This document shows, piece after piece, positions 35,783 to 47,033 of a DNA stretch of 64,000 nucleotides; positions within the stretch are counted from its first letter, which is position 1; each line of letters starts with the position of its first letter. This DNA is from Tetragonia tetragonoides (taxonomy: Eukaryota; Streptophyta; Magnoliopsida; Caryophyllales; Aizoaceae): contig CM076145.1 of the NCBI GenBank assembly GCA_038025085.1, positions 18,981,557-19,045,556 of the forward strand. The letters are read 5' to 3'. The position numbers and the translations under genes were made by a program. Below the pieces are notes generated by a model that was given only the letters and a program-made list of their open reading frames with translations, was not told where the DNA came from and ran no database searches.

Positions 35783-36320
35783 TAGGGGTTTGCACAAAAT
35801 TCAGGTACTTACTATCGGAATTGGAATAGGAATTGTTTTGGAATCGATGGTCCGGGATCGAAATCGATCCAACTAATTTTAATTTCAATTCTCAAAAATA
35901 GGAAACAATAGTAACTAATTCCAATTCCTGACTTTTGGGAAACGAAGCTGATTGGGTACTCAGTGTAAAAAAAGTTATAAGACTTTTTCCTTTTTTAAAA
36001 TAAAGAATAGTGATTTTCTAATAAGATTAGTAGTTTAAAAAATTGTATTTGTAAATGTTTTAATAATTATATTTTTAATATTAATGATTAAATGATTGTA
36101 TACGTTATTTTAAATTTAATTTACAATGTTAAGTATTTTGATTGTAAAATTTGAATTTATTTTGTTTGTAATTTTGAAAACTAAAATTTTTTACTATAAT
36201 ATTATTATTTTTATTTTTTTATTATTAAAAATAACTAATTCGATTTATATATAAAAATTTTGAATTTAATGTGGTTATTGGCTATCCATGAACCATAAGG
36301 TACCCGGTGGATACAACTCC
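35783..36320. mobile_element. Possible degenerate hAT-like MITE
   Basis: The left end TAGGGGTTTGCAC and the reverse complement of the right end, CAGGAGTTGTAT, are weakly alike, and both are followed inward by a GGTAC motif (CAGGTACTTAC on the left, CCGGGTACC on the right). Flanking octamers match only partly. The interior is very AT-rich. Confidence 0.3.
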
Positions 36321-36555
36321 TGTAATACCCCGCTAATTATTCATTTTTAAATAATTATCTATTTGATTATTTATTTTGGTGAAATATTTATTGATTTTGG
36401 ATTTAGCTTTTAAAGAGAAGAAAAAAAAGGGAAATTCGGATTTTATTTTAAATATATTAAAAATCAGCTTTTAAGTTGTTTTATGTGCTTCAAATTGTGT
36501 TTTGGGTAAAGTGAAGTAAAACTTCTCCTCTCCCTCACTGTCTGTTTTAAAAAGA
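36321..36555 (+). mobile_element. Fragment resembling the start of another LTR
   Basis: TGTAATACCCCGC resembles the TGTAACACCCCG start of the chromovirus LTR at 47034, but the following sequence differs. It is cut at 36555 by the Helitron end. No partner LTR is in the window. Confidence 0.35.
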
Positions 36556-36583
36556 CTAGTTGGACCGACGCGTGCGTGTTATG
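36556..36583 (-). other. Candidate Helitron 3' terminus with small hairpin
   Basis: Read on the minus strand the end is a short hairpin-capable ACGC-AC-GCGT, an 8-nt spacer and CTAG, with T next to it (A at 36555 on plus). Helitrons end in CTRR with a hairpin about 10 nt before it and insert between A and T. The stem here is only 4 bp, so the call is moderate. Confidence 0.5.
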
Positions 36584-36788
36584 AAAAAAATATTGTAATA
36601 TGTGATGAGAGTACAAATAAATTTATTTTATTTATTGGATAGTTATTAGTTTGATATACATAATAAAGTTTTTATGCAATTGAAAGTATATTACATTTGT
36701 ACAAACGAGTAAAAATAATAATTATACATACGAGAATGTTAATGTTGAACACCTAAAAGTACGTGTACTATTTAGAGAAATATCTACA

Positions 36789-37181
36789 CTAACTGCCTTG
36801 TGATTCCATGAAGATTTCGTTCATATTTTTTTGTTTGAGTATCATTTCATATTCATTTTCAAGTTCCTTATGTTCTTCTTGCAATTTTTTGAACTGATAA
36901 TAGTTGATGTCTGCAATATCGCAATCATATAGATCTTTGAGGAATCTAATTGCACGGCGAGCTGCATTTTGTTCCGATATTTCTAATATCTTTGAAGATG
37001 AGCCGATGAATTTCGCTGAATCTGGTTCGCCTTGACATCCTTTTATTTCAACATATGCACGAAATTCATCATCAGTGACTGCATGAATGTCATATTTGGG
37101 TGGAGGGATGTGTAGTTGCGTGGCTATGTCACCCAGAATAGTTTTAATGTTGACCTCCAATACTGTTCGTTGCCAATTCAT
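36789..37181 (-). CDS. Double-stranded-RNA-binding-like small protein within the Helitron
   Basis: An intact 130-codon ORF. Residues 1-100 follow the alpha-beta-beta-beta-alpha order of a dsRBD: a helix (EVNIKTILGDIATQL), PPPKYDIHAV, FRAYVEIKG, KFIGSSSK, then a helix with EISEQNAARRAIRFLKDLY, where Ala-Ala-rich alpha-2 follows the Ser/Lys loop as in dsRBDs. Residues about 103-125 look like a coiled coil (QFKKLQEEHKELENEYEMIL). A TATA box lies 100 bp upstream. It is on the same strand as the Helitron helicase and RPA-like genes. dsRBD identity is a pattern judgement; the canonical KKxAK motif is weak. A captured host gene fragment is the alternative. Confidence 0.6.
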   Translation of the reverse strand: MNWQRTVLEVNIKTILGDIATQLHIPPPKYDIHAVTDDEFRAYVEIKGCQGEPDSAKFIGSSSKILEISEQNAARRAIRFLKDLYDCDIADINYYQFKKLQEEHKELENEYEMILKQKNMNEIFMESQGS

Positions 37182-37280
37182 CTGATGTGAAATTTTGAAT
37201 AGCTAGTAATATATCAATGTTTTCGAAGTATGAGGGGAAGCATTTGTTAGTAATGAAGAGTGGTTATTCTAATAGGTCTT

Positions 37281-37293
37281 CACTTATATAGTG
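37281..37293 (-). promoter_or_regulatory. TATA box of the dsRBD-like gene
   Basis: CACTATATAAGTG on the minus strand, itself an imperfect palindrome, lies 100 bp upstream of the ATG at 37181. It is a plausible core promoter in an otherwise AT-rich flank. Confidence 0.5.
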
Positions 37294-37927
37294 ATGTTTG
37301 TCGGTTAAATTTTTTTCTTGTATTTCATTTAGTACATTCATGTTCACATGAGATTGTTGGTATTAAAGTGATATGTGTTGTTTGATGGGCGTACGTTGTC
37401 ACGTTGAATGACTGATATGACTGTATTCGAGGGAGTGGGGTTTAACAGGTTGTGCATGTGAATGTGATTCTTTATGTCGTGTATTTAAAATAAGATTATT
37501 GGATAATGGTTGTCGATAAGATTGGCTTCATTAAATAAATGCCATATATGATATATTTGTATGTTATATTATTAAAAAAAGAGTTGGTAAATATTGTATT
37601 ATATTTTTATTGTTTATATTTTTGTTACTATAAATGGTAATATTGAAATTGATGAAGATAAAAATTTCAAATTGTTTATGTTTTTAATTGTGTAGAGAAC
37701 TTATAAAAAGGAAAACTTAATTACATAAAAAGGTAGATTTTTGTAAAAATATATTTTAAAGGCGGATTATTGTAGATAAATGGTATTATGTCTTTCGTAA
37801 ATTTGAAGATGTATAATTTAATTTTGAAAATGATTGTAATTTAATATGTAAGATAATATTATATTAACTATTAAAAGATAATTTATATGAAGGAAGTTAT
37901 ATGAAAAGCTAAATACATGACTATGAA

Positions 37928-39834
37928 TGTAACACCCCCGAACTCGCAACGATTTCCTGGGAACTATCGACGTCGCTGTCCGCGACTCGACACCGCTGAA
38001 CCATCCCGAACCTGGGGGAAATGTCACTGCAATATTTATCACTAAGGAGTAAATGCTAAGCAGAAAGAAAGACTAGGCATCAGAAGGAGCTTACTAAGGA
38101 ACTAAACAAACTAAACAGTTAATATCAGAGTTGTCTATATAGTGAGCTAAAACCATTAAACCAAATTTATTATAACTTGCCTTCGAAGGGCTAAATCCAA
38201 TAAAAAATAATCCCACGATCTATCTTAACAGAAACAGTTCTATAAACCGACGCCAACTCTACCTTCCAAGCTGTACGTCCTCAATCAACTAAACCTGCAC
38301 TTTGGTTTCCGTGACGGAAACAAAATACAGAAGAAAAGAAAAGAAACAAAAGAGAAACAAAAATCAGATAAACTGAATAAACGTCATCCCCCGTACCCAG
38401 TAAGAACATTTCGCAAACCTTACCTGATGTTTTAGAAGAATCATTGAAATTCATTTGCATACGCACATAAGCATATAATCAAGCATACGCACAACGACAT
38501 TCTTTTACATGCAATTCTTGTATAGTGATCATGCGAAATACGACATAGACAATCCGTCTTGATTAGAGAGATGTAAGAGAGCGAATAGAACAGTGATTAC
38601 CCATACTGTTCATCGAAGATACAACCACGCCATAGACTTAATGACTCTAGTGTGCACACTACCTCTAGTAGAATTACACGAGCCTAGAGGACTTATTAAA
38701 TGGGGAATGATTCGTCCCAGACACACTGCGAGGTGTCCATAAGTAACTTGGGAATCACTCATCCCTTGAACTACACCATTAGGTGCAATCCCGATTGCTC
38801 GACTACTCCTAGGGATCCATTAGGAGTCTTACTCTCATTTAATTCAATTCACATAATTTGCATTGGTTGACATTAGTGGTACTACGAGACCACGACTTAC
38901 TAATTCCTTTCATGCTCTTGACAATGAATAGTAAATAACGACGATAATGATAATTCAATACGATGAGAATTAAACATGCTTTAATTCAATAACGACGATA
39001 ATTCAATAATGAAGACAAGTAATGTCTAGCCAAATTTCGGCAGCACTTCGGCAGGGTAATATGATATCCAAAAGTTCACAAATCACCAGAGACATTCAAC
39101 GATAATATATAGGTGCTCACTAGCACTCAATAATACACATACCAATTAGCATATAATTAATAGCATAATAATATTAATAATTCGCTATTCAACAATTGTC
39201 CAATAATTATCATATGGACTAATTAATTCCCAAAACATGCTAACATCAACATGCTAATTATAAATCATATTTACAGCACTGAATCATGCTTAATAACTTC
39301 ATAATAACGACGATATATTTTAATCATGGTTTGCATATTAAATTCACAACAAATTCCCAATTAGCACATAACACATCAAAATAGTTTTGATGGGGCTTTG
39401 GAAGAAGGTAGGCATGAGCGCTTACCATAACCACGCTACCAAGAGCAAGTATGCTCCAACCAATCGACAATAATCACGCTTGCTCGTTAGGTCCTAATTA
39501 AAAACAATTACCGAATCAGTATTAATTATATACGAAAATACAAAAAGTAACGAACTCCCAATCTGATATTTTTATTAAATTCCTTGATTTAGTTCCACCA
39601 ATTTAGGCTTTTGAAAATCCGGATTCCGATTCCGAATGAGTGCAGAAAAATAAAAACATTAATTCGAAAATACTGAAAATCGAATTAATAATTACGAAAA
39701 TATAAAAACGAAACCCTAACTTTAAAACTAGGTCTAGGTCACGAGTACCCATGCATGAGACCCATAACCCGACCCATCACCACCCACCGACCACCTTGGC
39801 CGGCGGTGGTGGCTCGCCGGTGACCGGCGAGGAG

Positions 39835-39866
<32 letters not shown>

Positions 39867-40632
39867 GCGTGAGAGAGAGAGAAAGAGATAGCGAGCGAGA
39901 GAGAGGAAGAGAGTGCAGGGGGCCCAGCCGACGCTATGGGCCATTACCGGCGACCACCCAGGCACGGCCTGGTGGCGCCGTGTTGGCTCGTAGGGGCGCG
40001 GGGCCGAAACAGGGGAGGGGAGAGAGAAAACGCGAAGAGAAAGAGAGAAAGAAAAAGAAAGAGAAAGAGAGAGAGAGAGAAAAGGGAGCCATTACCGCCA
40101 GCGAGGGAGGTCGATTTTCCGGCGAGTGAGCGGCTGGCGAGGAGAGAGAGAACTCGGGTGGAGGAGAGAGAAAGAGAGAGTGGACGGTGAGCGAGAGAAG
40201 AGAGATTGAGGGTTTTGGCTCAGTTTGGAAAACTGATTAATTGTCTCACATTTTCCTTATATAGGCCCTCAGTCAACCCAAGTCAAATACTACTAGGTTT
40301 AGGAATAAATTTCATAATTTTTCTGATTTAAAAAGCTAATTAAACTAATTAAAACTAATTAAAAACTAATTAAAACAATATGAATAATTCTTATTCATAT
40401 ATAAAATATTTTAATTGAACTCCTCAAAATTAATAAATACCATTTATGAAAGTCCCATAATAATAATTAATATTATTATGGATTTAATTGAATAAATCGA
40501 ATCCTTAAATGAATATACGATTTAATCTCCGAAACTATTTATAAACCATTTATAATACGATTTAATTTTCGAACTATTTACAAATCATTTATATATCGAT
40601 ATAATAATTATAGAAAATATTGGGGTATCACA
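37928..40632 (-). repeat. 3' LTR of the chromovirus (2705 bp)
   Basis: TGTAACACCCCC at the low end and GGGGTATCACA at the high end on plus. It aligns throughout with 47034-49719 and, allowing for the CACTA insertion, with 1-3012. A TATA-type TATATAAGG lies on the minus strand at about 40257-40266, followed in the transcription direction by GA/CT-rich sequence. Confidence 0.95.
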
Positions 40633-40648
40633 TTCTACCCTCCTTAAA
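40633..40648 (-). promoter_or_regulatory. Polypurine tract of the chromovirus
   Basis: On the minus strand AAGGAGGGTAGAA abuts the TGTGATACC start of the 3' LTR. It overlaps the last codons of the pol frame (the SFKEGRM end). Confidence 0.8.
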
Positions 40649-40734
40649 AGAAGTTTCGTCCCGAAACTTGAGACATGAAGTAATCACTTCCCAAAACAAA
40701 ACGAGTTTACCTATACGAAGGTATAAAACAATTT

Positions 40735-43700
40735 CTAGGACACTAACATATGCAAGATGAGCAAGTACGATCGTGATTCTAAGTTGACTAGCATGCACCA
40801 TGCAATGCTTGAACATGCAATTCGTGCAAAGCGATAAACAACATGAGTTTGATCATGTGCGTATCGCTTCAACTGAGAGACATGAAACACACTGTGGACT
40901 TTTGCAAGTTCCACAGGTAAAGCTAATCAATAAGCAACCTCACCAATACTTTCCAGGATCTCGTAAGGACCAATGTAACGAGGACTCTATTTCCCTTTAC
41001 GACCAAAACGTATGACACCTTTGGTAGGAGATAATCGCAAAAGTACGTTGCTTCCTACCTCAAACTCTTAAGGTCTACGACCTCTATCTGCGTACGATTT
41101 CTGGCAATCTTGTGCACTATGCATCTTTGCTTGAATAATTTTGACCACATCGACGGTCTGCTGGATCATCTCAGGACCCAACACTGCAGTTTCACTAATG
41201 TCGTTCCAACAAACTGACGATCTACACTTCCTACCATACAATGCTTCATATGGTGCTCGATCAATGCTTGAATGATAGCTATTGTTGTAAGAAAACTCGA
41301 TCAACGGAATGTGTGTATCCCATCAGCCTTGATACTCGAGAGCACACGCTCGAAGCATATCCTCCAAGGTCTGAATCGTCCTTTCCGTCTGACCGTCAGT
41401 CGCAGGATGAAAAGCAATACTGAACTTCAATTTGCTTCCAAAAGCTTCTTGCAATTTCTGCCAAAAGTGTGATAGAAATCTCGAATCTCTATCTGAAACG
41501 ATATCCTCTGGAACACCATGAAGTCTCATGACTTCCTTAACATAAGCATCCGCTAGCTTCTCCATTTCCCAAGTGTCATTCATTGGGATGAATCTCGCAA
41601 CTTTCGTCAAACGATCCACAACTACCCAAATGGCGTTGTTCTTATTCTGTGTCAATGGTAAACCCATGACAAAGTCCATTGAAATTGAGTTCCATTTCCA
41701 CGTAGGGACTTCAATTGATTGTATCATTCCGCCAGGTCTCTTGTGTTCGATCTTGACCTTCTGGCACGTCAGACACTTAGCCACGAATTCAGCGACATCT
41801 TGTTTCATACCTTTCCACCAGAACATTTGGCGAAGGTCTGTGTAAAGCTTGTCTCCACCAGGATGTACAGAATAAGGTGTATTGTGAGCTTCACCCAGAA
41901 TCTGACTCTTGATCTCCGGGTCATTCGGCACACAGACACGATCACGAAATCTCAAGGCACCGTCTTGACCAATAGAAAAGTCCTCGGATCTACCCTCGTC
42001 CTTGTGGCGTAGAATCCGCTGAAGATCCTCATCTGCACTCTGTTTACCCTTGATCTCGTCGAGCAAAGTTGGTCGAATTGACATGTGTGCTAAGGTACAT
42101 TGAACGTCACCTTTCAGCACAATCTCCACGTCAAGACTCTGTAAGTCACGAATGATCTCCTTCGAAAGTACTAAAGCAGTATTCAACGTATGACGAGTCT
42201 TTCTACTCAAAGCGTCAGCTACCACGTTAGCTTTCCCTTCATGATACCGTATGTTGATGTCGTACTCTGTCAATAACTCTAGCCATCTTCTTTGTCGCAT
42301 ATTCAATTCCTTTTGCGTGAATATGTACTTGAGACTCTTGTGGTCTATAAACATCTTAACAGCAGAACCATAAAGATAGTGTCTCCAAATCTTCAAGGCA
42401 AATACGACAGCAGCGAGCTCTAAGTCGTGAGTAGGGTAATTATCCTTGTGCTTCTTCAATTGTCTTGAGGCATAAACCACTACCTTACCATGTTGCATCA
42501 AAACACAGCCTAAGCCATGCTTAGACGCGTCACTATAGACTTCGTATCCTTCAGTTCCCGATGGCAAAGTCAAAATCGGCGCGCTTGTAAGACGTTTCTT
42601 CAACTCTTGAAAAGCAGCTTCACACTTCTCAGACCATACGAACTTCGTCGTCTTTTTCATCAAGTTTGTCATAGGCTGCGCTATCTTCGAAAATTCTTCC
42701 ACAAACCTACGATAGTAACCATCTAACCCAAGAAAACTTCTGACCTTGGTCATGCTCTTCGGTGCAGACCAGTCTATAATAGCTCTAATCTTTTCGGGGT
42801 CAATAGCAACTCCACTCTTAGACACCACATGTCATAAGAAGGAAACAGTTTCTAACAAAAACTCGCACTTCGACAGCTTGGCGTACATTTGATGTCGTCT
42901 CAAAATTTCCAAAACAGTTCGCAAGTGTCGCTCGTGCTCATCAGCGTTCTTCGAATAGACCAAGATATCGTCAATAAAGACAACTACGAATTCATCGAGA
43001 TAAGGTTGGAACGTACGGTTCATCAAATCCATAAACTTCGCAGGTGCGTTCGTCAACCCAAAAGGCATCACCGTGAACTCGTAGTGTCCATACCTCGTCC
43101 TAAACACGGTCTTTGCAATGTCAGGCTCGGAAATCCTGAGTTGATGGTATCCTGAACGTAGATCAATCTTGGAGAAAACAGTCGCTCCACGAAGTTGGTC
43201 AAATAGGTCGTCAATCCTCGGAAGTGGATAACGATTCTAGATCGTGATTTTGTTCAACTCTCTGTAGTCTATGCACAGTCTCATACTACCGTCCTTCTTA
43301 CGTACGAACAGAACAGGAGCACCCCAAGGCGATACACTCGGGCGTATGTATCCCTTCTCCAGTAGTTCCTCGAGTTGTGTTTTCAGTTCTTTCATCTCTG
43401 CAGGAGCCATACGATACGGAGCTTTCGAGATCGGAGCAGAACCTGGAGCTAAGCCAATCGTGAAGTCAATAATGCGTTGCGGAGGCATTCCTGGAATATC
43501 GTCTGGAAAGACGTCAGCGTACTCCGAAACAACTGGAATAGGTTTTGAAACTTTGGCTTCTCGACTTGTATCCACTATATGACATAGGTAAATCTCTTCA
43601 CCTTTAGTCATACACTCCTTTGCTTTCATGGTTGCCACTACCTTCAACTTTGGCTTCACCACGACTCCTTTGTAGGTAATCCTCCTACCCTTCGGTCCAC

Positions 43701-45216
43701 GCAACGACACACGTTGTTCAAAGCATTCAATCTTAGCCCTATACTTGGCTAACCAATCCATTCCCAAAATCACGTCAAAATCCTTCGAATCCATCTGAAT
43801 CAAATCCGCAGGCAAATCGGAACCAGCTATCCTAATCGGACACTTTTCATACAACGCTTTACAATTAACAATAGTTCCATCTGGCATCCTAATATTTGCA
43901 CTATACACAGAACTAGGCTCTAAACCTATCTTAGATGCAAAGCTCTTAGAAAGAACAGAGTGTGTTGCACCACTATCAAACAAAACAAAAGCAGGTTGAG
44001 AGTTAACGAGAAAAGTACCAGCGATCACATTCGGGTTCGCTTCAGCTTCATATCGGTTCAGCACGTAGACCCTTCCATTTACCCCTCTATTGTTGTTGTT
44101 GTTCTGCACGGGGTTGGCAGGTGCGGGAAGTAGTGCTTGATTATTCGCAGCAGGAGCAGCAGTATTGTTGTGGTTGTTGTTGTTGTAACCCCCATTTCCA
44201 CGGTAGTTACCACCGTTTCCGCGATTCGCATTTCCATTTCCACCACGATTGTAGTTGTTATAGCGGTTCTGACCATTGTCGTTCCTTCCACGACTCCAGC
44301 ATTCAGAAGCTTTGTGACCAGGCTTGTTGCACTCGTAGCATTGAAGTACATCGCCGCGACAGTTCTTGCCAGGATGCGTCTTGTTGCAGTGACTACAAGG
44401 CGTATTTCTCGTAGCTAAGATCGTAGCTCTATGACTATTCGAGTCACGATTCCTGTTTCCGTTGTGGTTCTGACCACCTTGGCTGTTGTGATTGCCGTTT
44501 TTCGGTCTTGGCCGCTTATCTGCGCCATTCGATTGGGAAGAACTCCCTTCGTCACGTTTATGCTTTCCGAGCAACGAATCACGATGATCCACAGCACGCT
44601 CTTGGTTCAAGGCTTTCTCGTAAGATCCTTGGAACGCCAGCGAGTTTCCCATAACATAACGCTGAATATCTCACTTCAGGGCATCTTCGAACCTCTCGAC
44701 CCGTTCAGCTTCGATCGTCACCAAGTTAGTTGCAAAAGCAGCAACCTTGTTGAACTTTGTTGCGTACTCAGCCACAGATAGCTTTCCTTGATAGATGCTC
44801 TCGAATTCCCGTTGCTTCTGGTGACGGACAGATCTTGGATAGAACCGTTCACGAATAGACTCTTTGAACTCGGTCCACCCATATTCCTCAATGGTGAGTA
44901 GATTAGTGCCCACATCGCGCCACCACTTGTTAGCCTCACCCTTCAGGTAGTACGTAGCGGTGTTGACCTTCATGTTGTTAGGCCGATTAGTCGCCCTAAA
45001 CAACTTCTCGAACTCTATTATCCAATTCTCCAACTTGGTGGGCTCCGAGCCACCCTCAAACGTCGGAGGTTTGAGTGCATCAAAATCCCTAAAGTTGCGC
45101 GCCTCAGGGTTCTGCTCGTTGTGATCTTGCTCTTGGCGCTCTAGCTGGCGCGTGATGTGCTCGACCACGTTGGTAAGACCTACTTATAGTCTCGCGAGTC
45201 GGTCGTTGGTTGCCAT
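40735..45216 (-). pseudogene. Chromovirus gag-pol: single frame with eight premature stops
   Basis: It starts MATNDRLARL at 45216. One reading frame runs to 40735 without a frameshift but with in-frame stops at 45184, 44671, 43237, 42832, 41323, 41068, 40987 and 40927 (lower coordinate of each). Gag has a PPTFEGGSEP block and a CCHC knuckle [14 protein letters not shown]. Protease has [10 protein letters not shown] has [26 protein letters not shown] and [10 protein letters not shown]. RNase H has [11 protein letters not shown] and DALSR. Integrase has [24 protein letters not shown] and [14 protein letters not shown], covering the D, D and E positions. The tail has VFHVSQLKRY, then degenerates without a chromodomain. 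The polyprotein would form particles, copy RNA and integrate DNA; this copy cannot make it full length. Confidence 0.92.
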
Positions 45217-45913
45217 TATTACAAATCTGAGACATAAAAGAGCAATGGTTGATCACCATTTCAGCAAAATTGGCACATTCGACCCGGTTCGAGGTCTAAT
45301 TGAGAGGTATTAGTTATAATTGAAACCAATATCTTGACATTTAGCAAATAGCATATAAGTTTCAATGATCGACCTTACATTGTAGGTCTAAGCAACATAC
45401 TTGCTTTGAATGTTCTCAGTTCCCATGCATAATAGTTCGATATGCAATAACAAAGTAGACACATTGGTCTTACACGATTGATAAGCAATGACATTCACAA
45501 TTCACACATCGAGGCTCCATACTATTTTTAGTAGGGCAATAAACAATGACATTTGATTGCATACAATACATGCTTAGCCTTTGGCTCACAATTAATATGA
45601 TCATGCTCAATGAAAATTTTGCCATAATTCCGACATGGATTTCCCATCATGTCTAGGCAATAAGAGATAGCATTACGAAGCTATGAGTCAACCATGCAAT
45701 TATGTGATAAAACGATCATATAAAACAAATTCTCAACGATATCATATAATTAAATAAAGTAGTCTTGCAATGAGACAAATTGCAAGTAAATAGTAGTCAT
45801 AAATATTTGTTGCCTATGCAACTACACCAACATCAAAATTGACCACGCAGGGCCATCACAATAGTTAAAGTTCAATAAAACTCATGTAAAACTAATAAGG
45901 CAATAATCTAGTT
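45217..45913 (-). other. Spacer between the extra ORF and gag of the chromovirus
   Basis: AT-rich, no ORF. If the genomic RNA is capped at the 5' LTR, ribosomes would meet the extra ORF first and this spacer before gag. It could hold a splice acceptor or another device to reach gag; several T-rich stretches followed by AG exist, but none is decisive. Confidence 0.5.
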
Positions 45914-46813
45914 CTACTTGACACCAGCACACATTTTCTTCGCGCTAGGGGACTCGTCATGATCGTCCTTCCTCCCAGGCTTCACCTCTTTGCAGGGCGT
46001 GTATGGATAAGCATATCCACCGAATTTCTGAGGCATGAAACGCTTCCTAAAATCATCCGCATGCTTGCGCTTCTTGGTCCAGCAGTACTCGCACATACCT
46101 TTCGGCGCAGGCACTAGCACGTGGTTCACCTTCCACTCGAACTCGGATAGGCATAACTCAGCTGCGACGCCTCTAAAGCAAAGAGACCATCTCGTACCTT
46201 CTCCGTACTTCTTCTCGTGCAAGTGACCGCTCTTGGACACTACGTCGTCGTACTTCTCCTTGAGTCCCATCCAAGGATGGATGTTAGGCAGACCAGCCAG
46301 CAGTAGCTCTACCCATAAGCCTTCATGTAGACTTGTGCGATTCTCGTACTGATAACGCTCGATCGTAGTGTACACACGTCGTATATAGATACGTATATCC
46401 TCCAGCTCAGCATCAGTAGCAAAGAACGGCTCCACAGGAGGAGACCAATTTGCAGTAGGAGTAGGTGCAGCAATAGGTGCAGGAGTAGGTGCGATGTCGT
46501 TATCGCTCTCGGCACTAGTATCTTCCAATTCCGGCGTGTCATCATGCTCTTCCGGCGCTGTATGCTCAGAGGGATCTTCCTCTTCATCAACATATGCAGC
46601 AGGTGCGGCAACTGGGGCAAGTACAGGCGCGGGAATTGGCGCGGGGCGTGCGGCCTCGTCGCGTGCGGCAATCGCGTGCACGGCGCGGTCTTGCGCGGGT
46701 TCACGGCGTACGTTCGCGTCGTTTCCTGTCGATTCGCTATCCGATGAAGCTACGTATTCCACAGATGGTGCACGATGGGCTAGGGCGCGTGCCCTTTGGT
46801 GTGCGGTCGTCAT
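45914..46813 (-). CDS. Extra intact ORF (299 aa) upstream of gag in the chromovirus
   Basis: It is on the same strand as gag, starting 221 bp inside the 5' LTR border and ending 698 bp before gag. Residues 1-70 are Arg/Ala/Pro-rich, 72-110 very acidic (DEEEDPSEHTAPEEHDD), and 120-140 Pro/Ala-rich. Residues about 125-299 look like a folded domain rich in Trp, Tyr and Cys, with EDIRIYIRRVYTTIERYQY, LPNIHPWMGLKEKYDDVV, and WKVNHVLVP, then CEYCWTKKRKH, a possible partial zinc site, and a basic tail. I do not recognise a family. It is open over 300 codons while gag-pol beside it has eight stops. Possible roles such as RNA or DNA binding are inference. A captured plant transposase-like domain cannot be excluded. 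Confidence 0.75.
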   Translation of the reverse strand: MTTAHQRARALAHRAPSVEYVASSDSESTGNDANVRREPAQDRAVHAIAARDEAARPAPIPAPVLAPVAAPAAYVDEEEDPSEHTAPEEHDDTPELEDTSAESDNDIAPTPAPIAAPTPTANWSPPVEPFFATDAELEDIRIYIRRVYTTIERYQYENRTSLHEGLWVELLLAGLPNIHPWMGLKEKYDDVVSKSGHLHEKKYGEGTRWSLCFRGVAAELCLSEFEWKVNHVLVPAPKGMCEYCWTKKRKHADDFRKRFMPQKFGGYAYPYTPCKEVKPGRKDDHDESPSAKKMCAGVK

Positions 46814-47017
46814 TCACGCAGTCTTTCTTGTCCTTACCATCTACAGGTAGACAATCAAACAATAAGAACATTATAAATCACAAGCAAAGTGATTTCAAAT
46901 AATTCCTATCTTCTAGGACTTCTACGCTCAACGACTTTAACTATATTTTATTTTCCCCAAAATGAAACTAATCTTTCTTAATTCATTAATTAATCTGAAG
47001 CAACCTTTTTAAACCTA

Positions 47018-47031
47018 GGGCTCTGATACCA
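47018..47031 (-). promoter_or_regulatory. Primer-binding site of the chromovirus, initiator-tRNA-Met type
   Basis: On the minus strand TGGTATCAGAGCCC starts two bases inside the 5' LTR border at 47034. It matches the standard plant initiator-tRNA-Met PBS. Confidence 0.93.
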
Positions 47032-47033
47032 TT

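Noticed and set aside
44121..44418. Plus-strand Cys/Ser/Val-rich ORFs opposite gag
   Set aside because: Antisense shadows of the Asn/Gly-rich region of the gag frame.
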